Source: Archegozetes longisetosus (taxonomy: Eukaryota > Arthropoda > Arachnida > Sarcoptiformes > Trhypochthoniidae). Taken from it: a stretch of 64,000 bases of DNA. Shown here piece after piece: positions 52,934 to 64,000 of the stretch. How positions within the stretch are numbered: the first letter of the stretch is position 1; each line of letters opens with the position of its first letter. Location: contig JAEMBT020000007.1 of assembly GCA_018873245.2 (NCBI GenBank), forward strand, positions 7,223,129 to 7,287,128, written 5' to 3'. The notes beneath the pieces were generated by a model. The model did not search any database. It worked only from the letters and a program-made list of their open reading frames with translations, and was not told the DNA's origin. A program made the translations under genes and the position numbers.

Positions 52934-54128
52934 TATCTATGAAGAAGAGATAAAGTTGAATTTATAAAATATAAAATATGTTGATGTAGGTTTAGTTATT
53001 TGAAAAGCAATTCTAGAAGGCTTCAATCTAGCATATTCAGTCATTTTAGTATGTAATACATTTTCATTGAGTTTATTACATAACATGTATTGATCAATAA
53101 ACTAATTTAATGGCAGATCATGCAAATATCAACTCTTCTTCAGTTCTAGTCTAATACTTTATCAGAAATAATCTGAAATGTGTTTTCGCTTGAAATACAA
53201 GATTTATATTAATGATTAATATACTGCAGGTTACCTAATATTAAATACTTTTTCTAGCATAAAATAAAATATTTGATTTTCTCACATTTTTGACTTGTTC
53301 CAAGAAAACACTCACTTCTTAAGGAATAACTAATTTGAAAATTTTCGCTTAGAGAAAAGCATATAAAAAATATTGACGATGATAGTTAGAATGTTTTCTC
53401 AGAAATTAGTTGAAGTGAACTGGAATTGAGAAAATGAGTAGAAGAAATATTTGAATAAGATTATGGATTCAAGTGAAATTGAATAACGATAGAGAGTTTA
53501 ATTTCGCTAAAACAAAATAGCTCTTATAATTTGACTCATTTCTATGCCATAAACATATTATTGAGATATTCTACTGTTTTTAGATTTAGTTTAAAATTCA
53601 TTTCGCGCACTGTCATATTTCTAATATCAATAATAGCATTCCTCGTATTTATGTGCCTGTAGTGATTAAACGTATTAATAGGCACATAGCAGTACAAAAT
53701 ATTTTGAATTGGAAACTCCAGTAATAGCTATTTGTGATAAAAAAACTCATTTTGCTTAACAATCAATAAAAATAACTTCAAAGTCCAATACAATTAGTAT
53801 ATCTTGCATTGGTATGTGTCTTGTATATCTTAAATCGAGCATAGGTAACAATTGTCAACTTAGATTTTAGAATATCTTTATTGTTACAAACCTAAACGCA
53901 TACTGATAGCTATTATAAGATTTGTTTCTTCAATCGTATTTTAAGTTAATAATAAATGACACGTTCTAAAAGATTCGGAATGAAGCTATTTTCAAAATCT
54001 ACTCTTCAATGGCATGCGATTGGGGTCAATTAGAATTGATATAAGTTAGAAGGTTTCCAAGTCTGCTACGAGTAACTTATTTATATTATTCTTGTTTGAA
54101 CTAAAACCTCAACTCATACACCTATGAA

Positions 54129-55222
54129 CAGTGATGGCAGCGCTCGACGCTCACGCTCGGTCTTTGGAAGCGGGCGAGCACCGAGCGCCTACAGAGCGTC
54201 AAATCATAAATCAAATCTAAAATGGAAAAATCACAAAGTCTACTCAGTTAGTTAGTGTTTGTTTTTGTTAAGATTGGACACGATTTCGAAACAGTAACAC
54301 TTTATATTTGAATCATATGATACTTTAAATCCACTTTACATCTGAACAAATCTTTTGCATTAAAACTAATGATGCACATCAAGTTAAGCTAAGCTCAACC
54401 TTGTGTATTCGAACTTAAGCTCTAAGCCTCTGAGCTTTAGAACTTCCAATTTAAAATTTGGTAGCAAATTCTATCTACTAATATTATTGTAACTTAATTT
54501 GATTTATCATGTATTCTTGTAACTAGTGTTCAAAGTGAACAAATATTTTTAAAAGTAAACATTTTGATAATTAAAACAGAAAATAGATTGTCTGAAAAGA
54601 CAATTAGATCATTAATGTGTTTAGTATGAATGAAAAAATTTTCGATTATTAAATTATTGTATTTAAAAACTTTAACACGTCTGCGATGTTCTAGCATTTG
54701 TATTAAACTTATTTACTATAAGTAAATGATTTATTCAATTCTATGCTTTATTTTCGTTTTATAGCAATTAAACTCAAAGATCAAGCTTAAAGTTTAAATA
54801 TTTAGCTCGAGTTTAAAGTATGCTCAGCTCGAGGCTCAAGTTCGAGCTTGGGTTAACTCGTGAGCATCATTAGTTAAAACCTGATGTAATTCAAAAATAA
54901 AAATGATTAAAATTAAAAGTATTATTAATATTTGATTATGAGTGCAAGACGCAAGGGAAGTGGAGATTTAGATGTTCATCTAATTAGTGATCTAATTAGG
55001 TGTGTAGCAGAGATATCTAAGTGATTTGGTTCGGAATAGTAACTAATTATCGTTATATGTAACAAATTCATGCATCGTATATAAGTTAAAATAAAGTATT
55101 AAGTTTAATTTGTTATAAAATAATTTGACGCTCGGCGCTCACTTCCACGCTCAGCTAAATTTAGGCGCTTGGCGCTCGCACTCATCACCTCACACCTTCT
55201 GCTCGTGCGTTTGCCATCACTG
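54129..55222. mobile_element. hAT-type non-autonomous element (1094 bp) carrying a nested insertion
   Basis: Begins CAGTGATGGCAGCGCTCG and ends, inverted, CAGTGATGGCAAACGCACG. Flanking octamers CCTATGAA and CCTACAAG agree at 5 of 8 positions with transition differences. Subterminal arms are unusually GC-rich with repeated GCTCG/CGAGC. The interior is interrupted by the element at 54367-54872. No transposase. Confidence 0.8.
54367..54872. mobile_element. Nested hAT-like element (506 bp)
   Basis: Both ends read TAATGATGC inward, followed by related AAGTTAA / GAGTTAA and AGCTC motifs. The flanking octamers ATTAAAAC (54359-54366) and GTTAAAAC (54873-54880) match at 7 of 8 positions, a good 8-bp target duplication. 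It lies inside the 54129-55222 element, so it inserted later. Confidence 0.82.
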
Positions 55223-56565
55223 CCTACAAGGCTATTTAAAAAGAGGTATTAAACTGCTTTAAATAACATTAATCTTTTACATTAAAGTCCACGTTTTCAT
55301 CTATTGTTGTCTTCTTTTGAAATTGTTATCTTTTGTTCAGAACACATTCAAGAGTGAACGCCTACTGAAAATTCAAATTAGTTTACTTTGAGGATCAATC
55401 GACTCTTCAATTTTCTTAATAGCTTTCATTTGAATCGAACAAAATTGGAAGGATTAAACTAAAGATTAAGGTTGAATATGAGCTGTATTATATAGAATAT
55501 TCTTTACTGGTTAATATTTATATAGAAAAAAGAAATAATTCGATTTGAAGCACTTGACAAAATTATAATACAATAGCAAAAAAACTTACAGTGCATTCAC
55601 TTTCACAGTTAATATAATGCAATATCAATCAAGTCGAGTGTCTTTCATTACTAGTCCTTAGCAGCTGTTATTAAGTTGACTTTTTTATTCAAGATTATCA
55701 TAAGTGATGAACAGTTAACAATAGTGATTAGGAGAAATTTCTTTAAACAGTAAAATTTATTTATTAAAGAATTGAGAATTGAAGAAAATATTCTATTATA
55801 TCGCCTAAACGTATTCTGTCATGTGTATTACAACTTTATTTGGATAACAACTGACTGAAGCCTAACATGTGAGCGTAAGCAGCATGTGCTATCAGATCAA
55901 AGTTTATTCTATTTCATACAAGTGCTCTTGTAATTAAAATCTTTTTCATATATTAACCTATCGTTCAAGTTATAATCTTCAGAATATCGCGTGGGCTCTA
56001 AGTTAACATTCGATCAATTGAAGGCTTTGATTCTGACAGAGGTCTTAACACTACATACTCATGAATATGAGAATGGGTATGACAAGTATGAATGGATACT
56101 AATTACTAACAATACCAGTATAAATGGATTTGCAACCTCTCGACAACTAGTGAGCACAGTGCAATCTAAATTGTAACAGAGAATCCGTTTCGATAGAACT
56201 ATGAGTGCCCTTAGTTCAAACTGATTTTCTATTAGTAAACTTCCATCTCCTCTATATTTACTCTTTCTCTATTACAACTTATTAATAAGTGCTAACAAAT
56301 AATTGAAGTCATTTCGCATTTCCAAACCAGAAATGCGAATAATTTCCGACAATTTGCATAAGATTGCAATTTGAATAGATGAAAAGTTACAAATCTATGG
56401 TTCAAGATTGATGTAGAGAAGATGTAGTGATATTGTGATGTAAAATAGTTGCTTTAAAAATAAATGTCACATTGAATGCAATTCAGATTCGTTCAAATAT
56501 CATAAATCATGTGCAGATCATCTTTACGCTTAAACTTCATCTCAAAACTACTTTTCGTCGAGTGA

Positions 56566-56622
56566 GTGCTATAGAGTGCTATCTCTAACTAAAACAACAT
56601 TAGAGATAAAAGTTTATAGCAC
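56566..56622. repeat. Hairpin with two paired stem blocks
   Basis: GTGCTATA...TATAGCAC (8 bp) and inside it TATCTCTAA...TTAGAGATA (9 bp), separated by a 6x6 internal loop, with an 11-nt terminal loop. It resembles a short precursor-like hairpin, but a repeat origin is equally possible. Confidence 0.45.
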
Positions 56623-57039
56623 TGACCCGACATTTTATGATCGAAAGGCTTTCATAACTGAAACTGTCTGAATATGACCACTACATGAAAGGAGGATAAA
56701 AATAAAGTTTTTATAATGCGCAAAACAAAATTGATTTATTTCTTTAAAATATCAGACCGAAGACATTTTGATGGCTCAAACTCATGTGCAGTTGCAAAAC
56801 AAGTGTTCAATTGATGCCTCGGAAGGGCATCTAATGTAAATTTTATTCATTTCTGTTCAATTTTCCAGAATCGTTTCAACTGCTATTATGATTTTAGATT
56901 TATTTCTCAACATCAAAAGCTATTGAACCTTTCCTTTTCATTATTTGACAAGTCCTTAACTTTCTAATGACAAGTTATAAAAGTTGTTCATAGCTATTCA
57001 ACAGACTGCAGATTGAATTTTAGAAGTTTGAATGACAAA

Positions 57040-57077
57040 ATTTAGTTTCAAACTTTTAATTTAGTTTCAAACTTTTA
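57040..57077. repeat. 19-bp tandem duplication
   Basis: ATTTAGTTTCAAACTTTTA occurs twice in immediate succession without a mismatch. Confidence 0.95.
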
Positions 57078-58842
57078 AGACTGCTATAAACGCATCCAAA
57101 GCAACAAAATATAAAACCTAAGGATATTTATCTCGTTTTATCTTATCATTCAATCCAATGTTTAAAATGTAGATTTTATCCACTTGAAATTTACTTCAAT
57201 ATGCATCAAAAATCGATGTTTAAATTATTAGATTAATTTGCTCTGATTATCGAAAAATATGAATCAGATTCAGTTCTATCATATGGGGCCAAACTTTATC
57301 TTAGAATCTAATTCAGTAAAGATTTAGTTGACGAAGCTGGTTTTACATGGCAATAAGCAACAAAAACATAAGAGAATATATTAGGAAGAGTTTTCTATAG
57401 CGTATCAATAAGTAATATAAGAGAAATGTTCATTCAGAACGACTATATATTTTATGATCACTAAAAGTTTAGCATTTATTCTAATGACTCAATGAACAAC
57501 CGAAATGATACTTTCCTGCACAGTATGCTAACGACTTTAATTAGTTTAATTAAAAAAAGTAATCATTTTTAGCAAGTTTCTTCTCATTAGTCTGAGGAAT
57601 ATTCATCATTTGAGTTACTCCTAACAAATCAGTTGTTTCGCACTTTCAAATCACTAACTCTGATCAGTTTTGAAGCACAAAATCTGATACTATATTTGCC
57701 TATTCTTTTAATTGTCAACTTGATTCTAAGCCACTGATTCCTTATCTCCTTCTTGGAAAGAATAGTTCTGGAGATGTCCTTAAAGATTTTTAAGATAGCA
57801 CGTTTCCGAAAATGCAAAAATAAAATTAGTTAATGAATTATATTTGAACTGTTAATCAAAAACTCACTATTAATGTTGATTAAGTTAATTGATTAGTTAG
57901 AGCTGAATGAATATGAGCTGAGGTTTAGTTTAATAAAATCTAGATTTAGTCAAATTGAGGATCACAAAGTTTACTACGAGTAGAGAACTTGTCATTAATG
58001 GCAGGAATGGCTAGCTTAATTTATTGCATGATTGTTACTCAACTTAATACAATTGTAAACCATTAATAGACGGAGCACTGCTCGAAATAGTTGCTAAAAG
58101 TTAGTAAATTTCAAATGAATTAAGGTTACACTTGAATAGCATAGTGTAAATAATTTTGTTGGGCGTAAATAATGAGCGGCAAAGTTTTTTCATCTCTTCT
58201 CAACTCAAACTTTCGATCTATATATCAAATTAAATCAGGCTCAACACCATTATGAGAGCATTTAGCCTAACATTGTTTCATAATGTAATCAAAAATTCAG
58301 CTTTTCTTTAAGTAAATATTTATTGCCTAACAATTCAATCAAAACTACTGAACAAATACTTTAATAACACTTTATACCATTACCTAAGACTATAAGCTTA
58401 CAAATAGGAACCGAGACTTTATTTGTGTGAATGGTAATACATTTAGATTGAGTGAGGTATTTGCGAATATATTCAAATGATTATTCAATTATTACGGATA
58501 GAAAACTACTGTAGTTTTGCTTCATGTACCCAATCTAATCAACAATGATTTAAATGAGTCATAAACTACTTTATATTTTGGTTGTAACTAATTTCTATTT
58601 TTCAAATAGATGCTTTGTCTTCAATATTGAATCAATCGATTGTGGGTACAAAGCAGTAGAGATTTGGCAAATTCTCGTCACAATCACTCTTATGTGTGGG
58701 TTGAAGACAAGTATAAACTTCTTAATAACCATAAATTTTATTAAATACTTTTTTTGCTGACAAAATCCTATAAGTCTTTAGTAATGAAATCGTAAATACC
58801 ATTTCAAACAAAGATCTTCGGAATTAGTTGTGCTCAACTTTT

Positions 58843-59178
58843 GGTTTGATTTATGTTAGATGTAGCGTTTTGAGTATAAGGGATCGATGTGGTTACCACG
58901 ACAATGTTGTGCCATGCCTAGCATTCTCTTTATCTAACCTAACTTAATATACTATCAATACAACTAATTTGGGTTAGGTTAGGTTAGGTTAGGTTAGGTT
59001 AAGGTAAGGTAAGATAAGGGGAATGCTAGGCACGTTAGAGAAACTGTGTGATAGACACATCAATCTTTTGTAGTGAAGCCCTACTACATTAACCATAAAC
59101 TGAACAGTAGCCGAACTTTTTTTTCAATCAATTATCTGAATTAGCACCGGTATAGTTTAACTGCTTACAATTTGGTTG
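58843..59178. repeat. Dispersed repeat copy B with palindromic core and TTAGG run
   Basis: Full-length relative of 6653-6976. Its left arm contains TGCCTAGCATTCTCTTTATC and AACCTAAC; its right arm, inverted, contains TGCCTAGCATTCCCCTTATC. The right arm has expanded to six GGTTA units. Probably an old MITE family. Confidence 0.65.
58972..59000. repeat. (GGTTA)n tract, telomere-type motif
   Basis: Nearly six perfect GGTTA units, the arthropod telomeric sequence TTAGG, followed by degenerate AAGGT units. Because it lies in the arm of the 58843-59178 palindromic repeat, it is more likely a local slippage product than a relic telomere. Confidence 0.85.
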
Positions 59179-60007
59179 TAATAGAAATTTTAAAAACCGC
59201 TCACTCGAACAATATCTTAATTGAAAATACTTTAATCCTATTAAGTTAATGAAATTGTGTGAACTCCCAAAAAGATTGCAAATAATGTGGGACTTGTAAA
59301 AAAGCGTTTATAAATAGAATGATGAGATTCCCAGTCCGACTATTAAGCCTTTATTTACAATGAGAAGCAAAGAAATTCGCATAAAATAAACGCATATTTA
59401 GAGTTGAACGGAATGATTAGATAGAGAAATGGATGGAATGTTAGAATCTAATAAATAAAGTTGAAGTGATATAATTGAAGAAAGCAAAAAAGTGGTAATG
59501 CTAAGCGATGAGCAAAGATAATTGATTAATAAATTGATATTAAGCTAATAACTAAGGATCTATATTTGACATAAACAACCATATTCCAAATACTTAACTC
59601 ACTCTACGTTAAACCACATAAGGTTTGAAGAGTTATAATAAGTTACTTATGATAATATGTTTATGTAATCACTGTTTTATTGATTGGACTGAGGTTTCTG
59701 CTGGAATACCCGCATTATTCAGTATTATTTTTATTAATTAAAGAGCACTAAATCTAACTTATGAAGAAATATAGGAAAAAGTTCATCGACCAAATCATAA
59801 CCAACAGTAATAACTTTATTTGTCGACGCTTAGGAAAATGCAGAGTGCATTTTTCGATTAAAAGTCAGCTTTAATGACACTCATGAAAATAGATGAGTTT
59901 GTCAGAATGAAAATAATTAATTTGGCTTAAACTTGGATCATATTTCTAAATTGTGCCTAAACTGCTTCAAATATGACTTTTGGGTAAATGTTTTTCTAAA
60001 TTTACCC

Positions 60008-60150
60008 CAACTAAACCCTCTAACTTGAACACGCAGTTAAATTGTTTTGTTTTAAAACAACTAAAAATAAGCCTTCATTTCTTCTAGATACATTAGTCTG
60101 TTTTTTTAAAAACCACTTAACCGCGTGCTCAAGTTAGACAAGTTTTACTA
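60008..60150. mobile_element. Degenerate palindromic MITE related to 52805-52933
   Basis: The left arm has CTAACTTGAACACGCAGTTAA and the right arm, inverted, CTAACTTGAGCACGCGGTTAA. The outer ends are worn versions of CAGTAAAAC, and TA follows the right end. The limits are approximate. Confidence 0.6.
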
Positions 60151-63100
60151 TAATTAGTAATGTTTGTTTCTCGATAAGACTTTCGTTGATGTTGAAGTGT
60201 CAATCTCACCGTCACTCTCAAATGAAGTCATAGGTTTGGCACAAGCTTTCTATAAAGTATTAGTAATACCTGTACAGGTTTCATATAATACGTAAGCTAT
60301 GTAGTAGATTTGTTTGAAAAAGTGTGTGAAAACATAAGCATACATACTTTCGAGCAGATAGAATGTGAACGAGAAAGTTTACTAGAAAGTTATATGCTTC
60401 AATCATCAATCATCTCAATAATTTCAAAACTGAATCATCTTTATCAGTATAAGTTATGATTTTCAGTTCAAGTACATTTTAACCTTTTGATACTTATGGG
60501 GGCATGTTTTTGAACTAATAATTTTTCTTATCAAATTTTCAATTGACCTATTGATAATTAAGTTCAGTTCTGTTTTAACTTTATAATGGGTCTGTAAAGT
60601 ATGATTTACAGATGAGTATTTATCTAAAAAAAGTTTATTTTATTTCTTGAAACTACTGTACTATTTAGCAAGTAAACTAGTGATCATTTAAGAATAGGGA
60701 ACGTGAGCAAACTCGTACAAATACAGATTCATATTTTATTCAAATTCAAATGTAAGTTGCTTTAGTATTATTCATGTAAAAAGTTTTCAATGAGCTCAAG
60801 TCGTAAACTCTAAGGGCTGATCATTAGAGAAATCTCACTTTGCCTTTTAAACTTTTCTATTGTGACATAACTTTCAAATATCCCAAAATCATAGAGATTT
60901 ACGTGTTTTCAAGCTAGGATTTGAGTCAATCTTTGCCTCTGATTTAGTTGAAAAGTTCTAAGTATTCCTTATGGAAGATGAATTAGTTTGAATTCATTCC
61001 TAAGACACAGCCTATTATTTTGTATAAATTCAATTATAACTAATCCACTGAATAAACATTTCTTAAATATGCAGCAATAACGAGGCAAAGTTTCGAGTAT
61101 CTTCGGATCTAAAAGCAATCAGAAATGGAAATTTCCGGATGAGAACTATCTCCTAGTCTTATGACTTTAATATTGGACTATATTTTGAAAAGGTTTAAGA
61201 TTAGAGTGAAATAACTGAATCGAAAATAGAAATAGACTTTTAAGCTAAACTATTATTTTGAATGGATCCTTAGAAAGATTGGAGAGATAGAAAGTAACTT
61301 AGTTTGAGGTAGTGTTATTTTAATACTAATATAACCACTATAATTCAATGTTTTAGACTATTCAATAGTCAGGTGAATACTTATGAATAATCATACTGCA
61401 TTCTCAAATTTGAGGCTATTAATTATTGAATTGTAGAACTACTCTGTTAATTAATATTAACAAACAGCAAACCTAAAAGCGTAGCTATACAAACATTAAC
61501 AAAACTCTGTTAATTAGGAATTGAATCACTTACGTGTTTGCCCGCTTCAATCATTTATTTGCATAAATCCATTCGTTATTTCAGTTAAACAGTGTAAAGT
61601 TTAACATCAAATTCAATAAGTTTGACATTTTAAAATAAAACTATCAAGCTTTGATTATCTCTTCATTCAAACTGAAATTGTATTTCAATTTGTATTAAGT
61701 CATCCCATTTGTGTTTTGGTTTAGTTCTTAGGGGTATTCTCATTAAAATGAATTGAGTATTGTTCAAGTTGTCTCAGGATTTCTGATTGATTAAAGCTTT
61801 AAAAATCGTATTTAAAGCGATAATCGAGTTAAGCAAGATTCAAATTTGAAATCAAGTTTGGGGGTGGTTTCAGAAAGATAAATCTATAGAAAAATGGAGT
61901 TTTAAGTAGAAAAGAAATGAGGTTCTAGTAAAAGACTTGTGGAGATATTCGCTAATGATTAATTAATTATTGAGGTAAGTCTATTTTTTATGATTTGATC
62001 AACACTTTCTCAAGTATTATAGGGGAAAGAAAGCCAATCTTACGGTCCTAAAGCTGACAGAGTTGAGTGAAAACTTAAACTAACTAAATCATCAATTCAC
62101 TTAATCTGACACTTTATTTCTAAAATGACAGTCTCAATCTTATTTTTAATTCTTCTTCGGTCTTCTCTCTCAGTCCTCTCTTGACTTAACAAATGGTTTT
62201 TTGCTAATAATGATTAAAAATGTATCCCAAGTAATAAAACAGTGGATTTGAAGTTGTCGAGAAAAAGTTAGAATTAGTTTGAGTTAACTTGAGAAGTGAA
62301 AGCAGTAAAGAATACGAATTTATATAAATGAGGTAATCTAACCATATATTCTAAGTGTTAAGAATTTTTCTCTCGAATGTATTTTTATTAAGTGAAAACA
62401 AGAGTGAGAGTCAACTTATTCTATAAGTTTTTATTAGTAGTTCTCATATAAATAATAAATAAGTGTAACTGTTTCACAGGTTTTGTCCACAGACAGCCAT
62501 AGGTCATTGAGAGAATTACTTACAGTACTCAACAGTTGAATAATACTCATGCCATTCAAACAAATTCATCCGTAAAGTTAGAAATCTACTCAACTGCTTG
62601 CCTCTACTATTACTTTTTGGTTAATTGTAACTCAACAATATGAGATCTATTTTAATCAGTGGAGTCTGGAGAATTGATATTTATCTGTTCTAAGTTAAAA
62701 TAGCTTCTATTGAAGCACTAATCTGAAAATATGAGAACTAAGGCATCTGAATCTTATTAACACATGAAATAAATCGGATTACATATCGATATATGTATGG
62801 CATTGCGAACAAACAGTGTAATTCTATTCATAGGGTTTTACTTTCTTATTTGAAAATGTAATTATCTTACAAAGTTCTGACGCTTGTTAATATTGCTAAG
62901 TTGATAATTCGTTAGTTTTTAAACGAAACCAATGCTTTTTATAGCATTTAGCAAAACTTTCAACCTGTTTACTCTATTCTATGTTTTGAAAATAATATTC
63001 TGAATAAAATTCATAGATATATACTTATATGTAGAGCATTAATAGCAGGCACCGTAACGTCAACTCATTCAAAATAAATCTTCAAAAGCCTTAACTACTA

Positions 63101-63751
63101 ATCAGTTGAATGAATAGATAAGCTTTAATAAAATATAAATGAATACAAACTTAAACAAAAAATCATGTCTCTCCATTTCAACAGATAAGTGACTCGTGAT
63201 TTTAGAGTTACTAATCAAAAAGACAATCATTATGATAGTTGGTATTTTAAAAGTTGTGGTGCAGCCATAAAATGGTATCTTTAAACGGTATGCAGCAAAG
63301 TATATGCATTATTTAGTGCAGACAATTGTTTGAAGCATAGTACCTCTATAATGCTATTGACGTACAGGATCTGCATATACTAGTCAAAACAATCCTTCAC
63401 AAACAAGAGTTATATTATTTATAATCATTATAACATCAGTTCCAAGTATCACATTACAAAACACCATACATTCAAATTAATAAAAGAAACACAAACAAAT
63501 AGACTTCTTTCATCAATACTACGGATTCAATACAACGCTTATTCTTAGTTTGAACTCCAAACACCTAGAATCAGATTGTTATTTGAGTAACTTTTATGAT
63601 GATTAGCTTGTGTGATAATTAGTTTGCTTTTTGTTAGTTGACATTAAAAATGTTAAGTAAATATTTCTTTAACTTTAAAGAGAACATATTTCGATTGATC
63701 TAGCCTGAAAATAAGTTAAACAATAACAATGAAGTTATCAAATATTTAATA

Positions 63752-63810
63752 CAGTAAAACCTTCAGATTGTCAATCGATATATGATCTTTGTTATAACTA
63801 GGTTTTACTA
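63752..63810. mobile_element. Possible pogo-like MITE remnant (59 bp)
   Basis: Starts CAGTAAAACCT and ends, inverted, TAGTAAAACCT, with TA on both sides. Very short and degenerate. Confidence 0.35.
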
Positions 63811-64000
63811 TAAACAGATTATCTTGCATTAGTTCGTGTGTGTCAACAACTAGTTACTAATTTTACTATAGGGAGATCTACTATATCCACCTATTACTCC
63901 CTATGCTTCCTTCCTAGTAAATCTTCAATCATATCATCTTAATTTTTAATTTTAAATATATATCTTTCTTTTTAAATCCTTCTCAATCATACTGAATGTT

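Larger units (their letters stand above)
52573..64000. other. Non-coding interval at the right end
   Basis: Starts with the MIP 5' flank, which must contain its 5' UTR exon and promoter, not located. No supported gene follows to the window end. Recognisable content is limited to the MITEs, hAT elements, hairpin and repeats listed separately; open frames near 55991, 57629 and 58554 show no domain. Confidence 0.5.

Noticed and set aside
58972-59000. Interstitial telomere or chromosome-end junction
   Set aside because: Only about six units, embedded in a MITE arm with a sister copy lacking the array; local slippage explains it.

Overview
The window is strongly AT-rich animal DNA with GT-AG introns, many of them very short (47-111 nt). 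Two neuropeptide precursors with arthropod hallmarks are present: allatostatin-A with repeated FGLG-K/R units, and a myoinhibitory peptide (MIP, allatostatin-B) precursor with W-X6-W-G-K-R units. With remnants of hAT, Tc1/mariner-pogo and KRBA2-like elements, this points to an AT-rich arthropod nuclear genome. I cannot place it more finely.

Layout: 1-1576 (minus) holds a seven-exon, 3'-truncated mitochondrial prolyl-tRNA synthetase gene (PARS2). 1577-5650 is non-coding with several transposon-like structures. 5651-7561 (minus) is a small two-coding-exon gene for a secreted, dibasically cleaved precursor of unknown family. 7562-18958 is mostly non-coding, with transposase and integrase remnants and MITEs. 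18959-19531 (minus) is the single-coding-exon allatostatin-A precursor. 19700-45700 is gene-poor, with two weak orphan exon candidates nearby (30723-30921 plus, and 14777-15784 plus further left). 45734-49384 (plus) is a six-exon SNRK (SNF-related kinase) gene, and 51368-52557 (minus) is the four-exon MIP gene. 52573-64000 is non-coding with a nested pair of hAT elements, other MITEs and a (GGTTA)n tract.

Functionally, two classical inhibitory peptide genes and a third secreted-precursor gene lie within about 47 kb, with the LKB1-pathway kinase SNRK between allatostatin-A and MIP. All three precursor genes are on the minus strand and each seems to have a 5' UTR intron ending just before the start codon. 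Whether this is a conserved cluster or chance cannot be told from one window.

Most striking points: (1) a one-base mismatch in reading frame at SNRK intron 3; (2) allatostatin-A peptides that mostly carry Phe instead of Tyr in the Y-X-F-G-L core, plus an embedded amidatable non-FGL peptide; (3) MIP introns that all split a Gly codon in phase 1, making exon 3 a frame-neutral cassette; (4) an unrecognised peptide-hormone-like precursor; (5) well-bounded hAT elements with target-site duplications, one nested in another; (6) a telomere-like (TTAGG)n tract that appears to have grown inside one arm of a palindromic repeat. No CRISPR, rRNA or convincing tRNA was seen.
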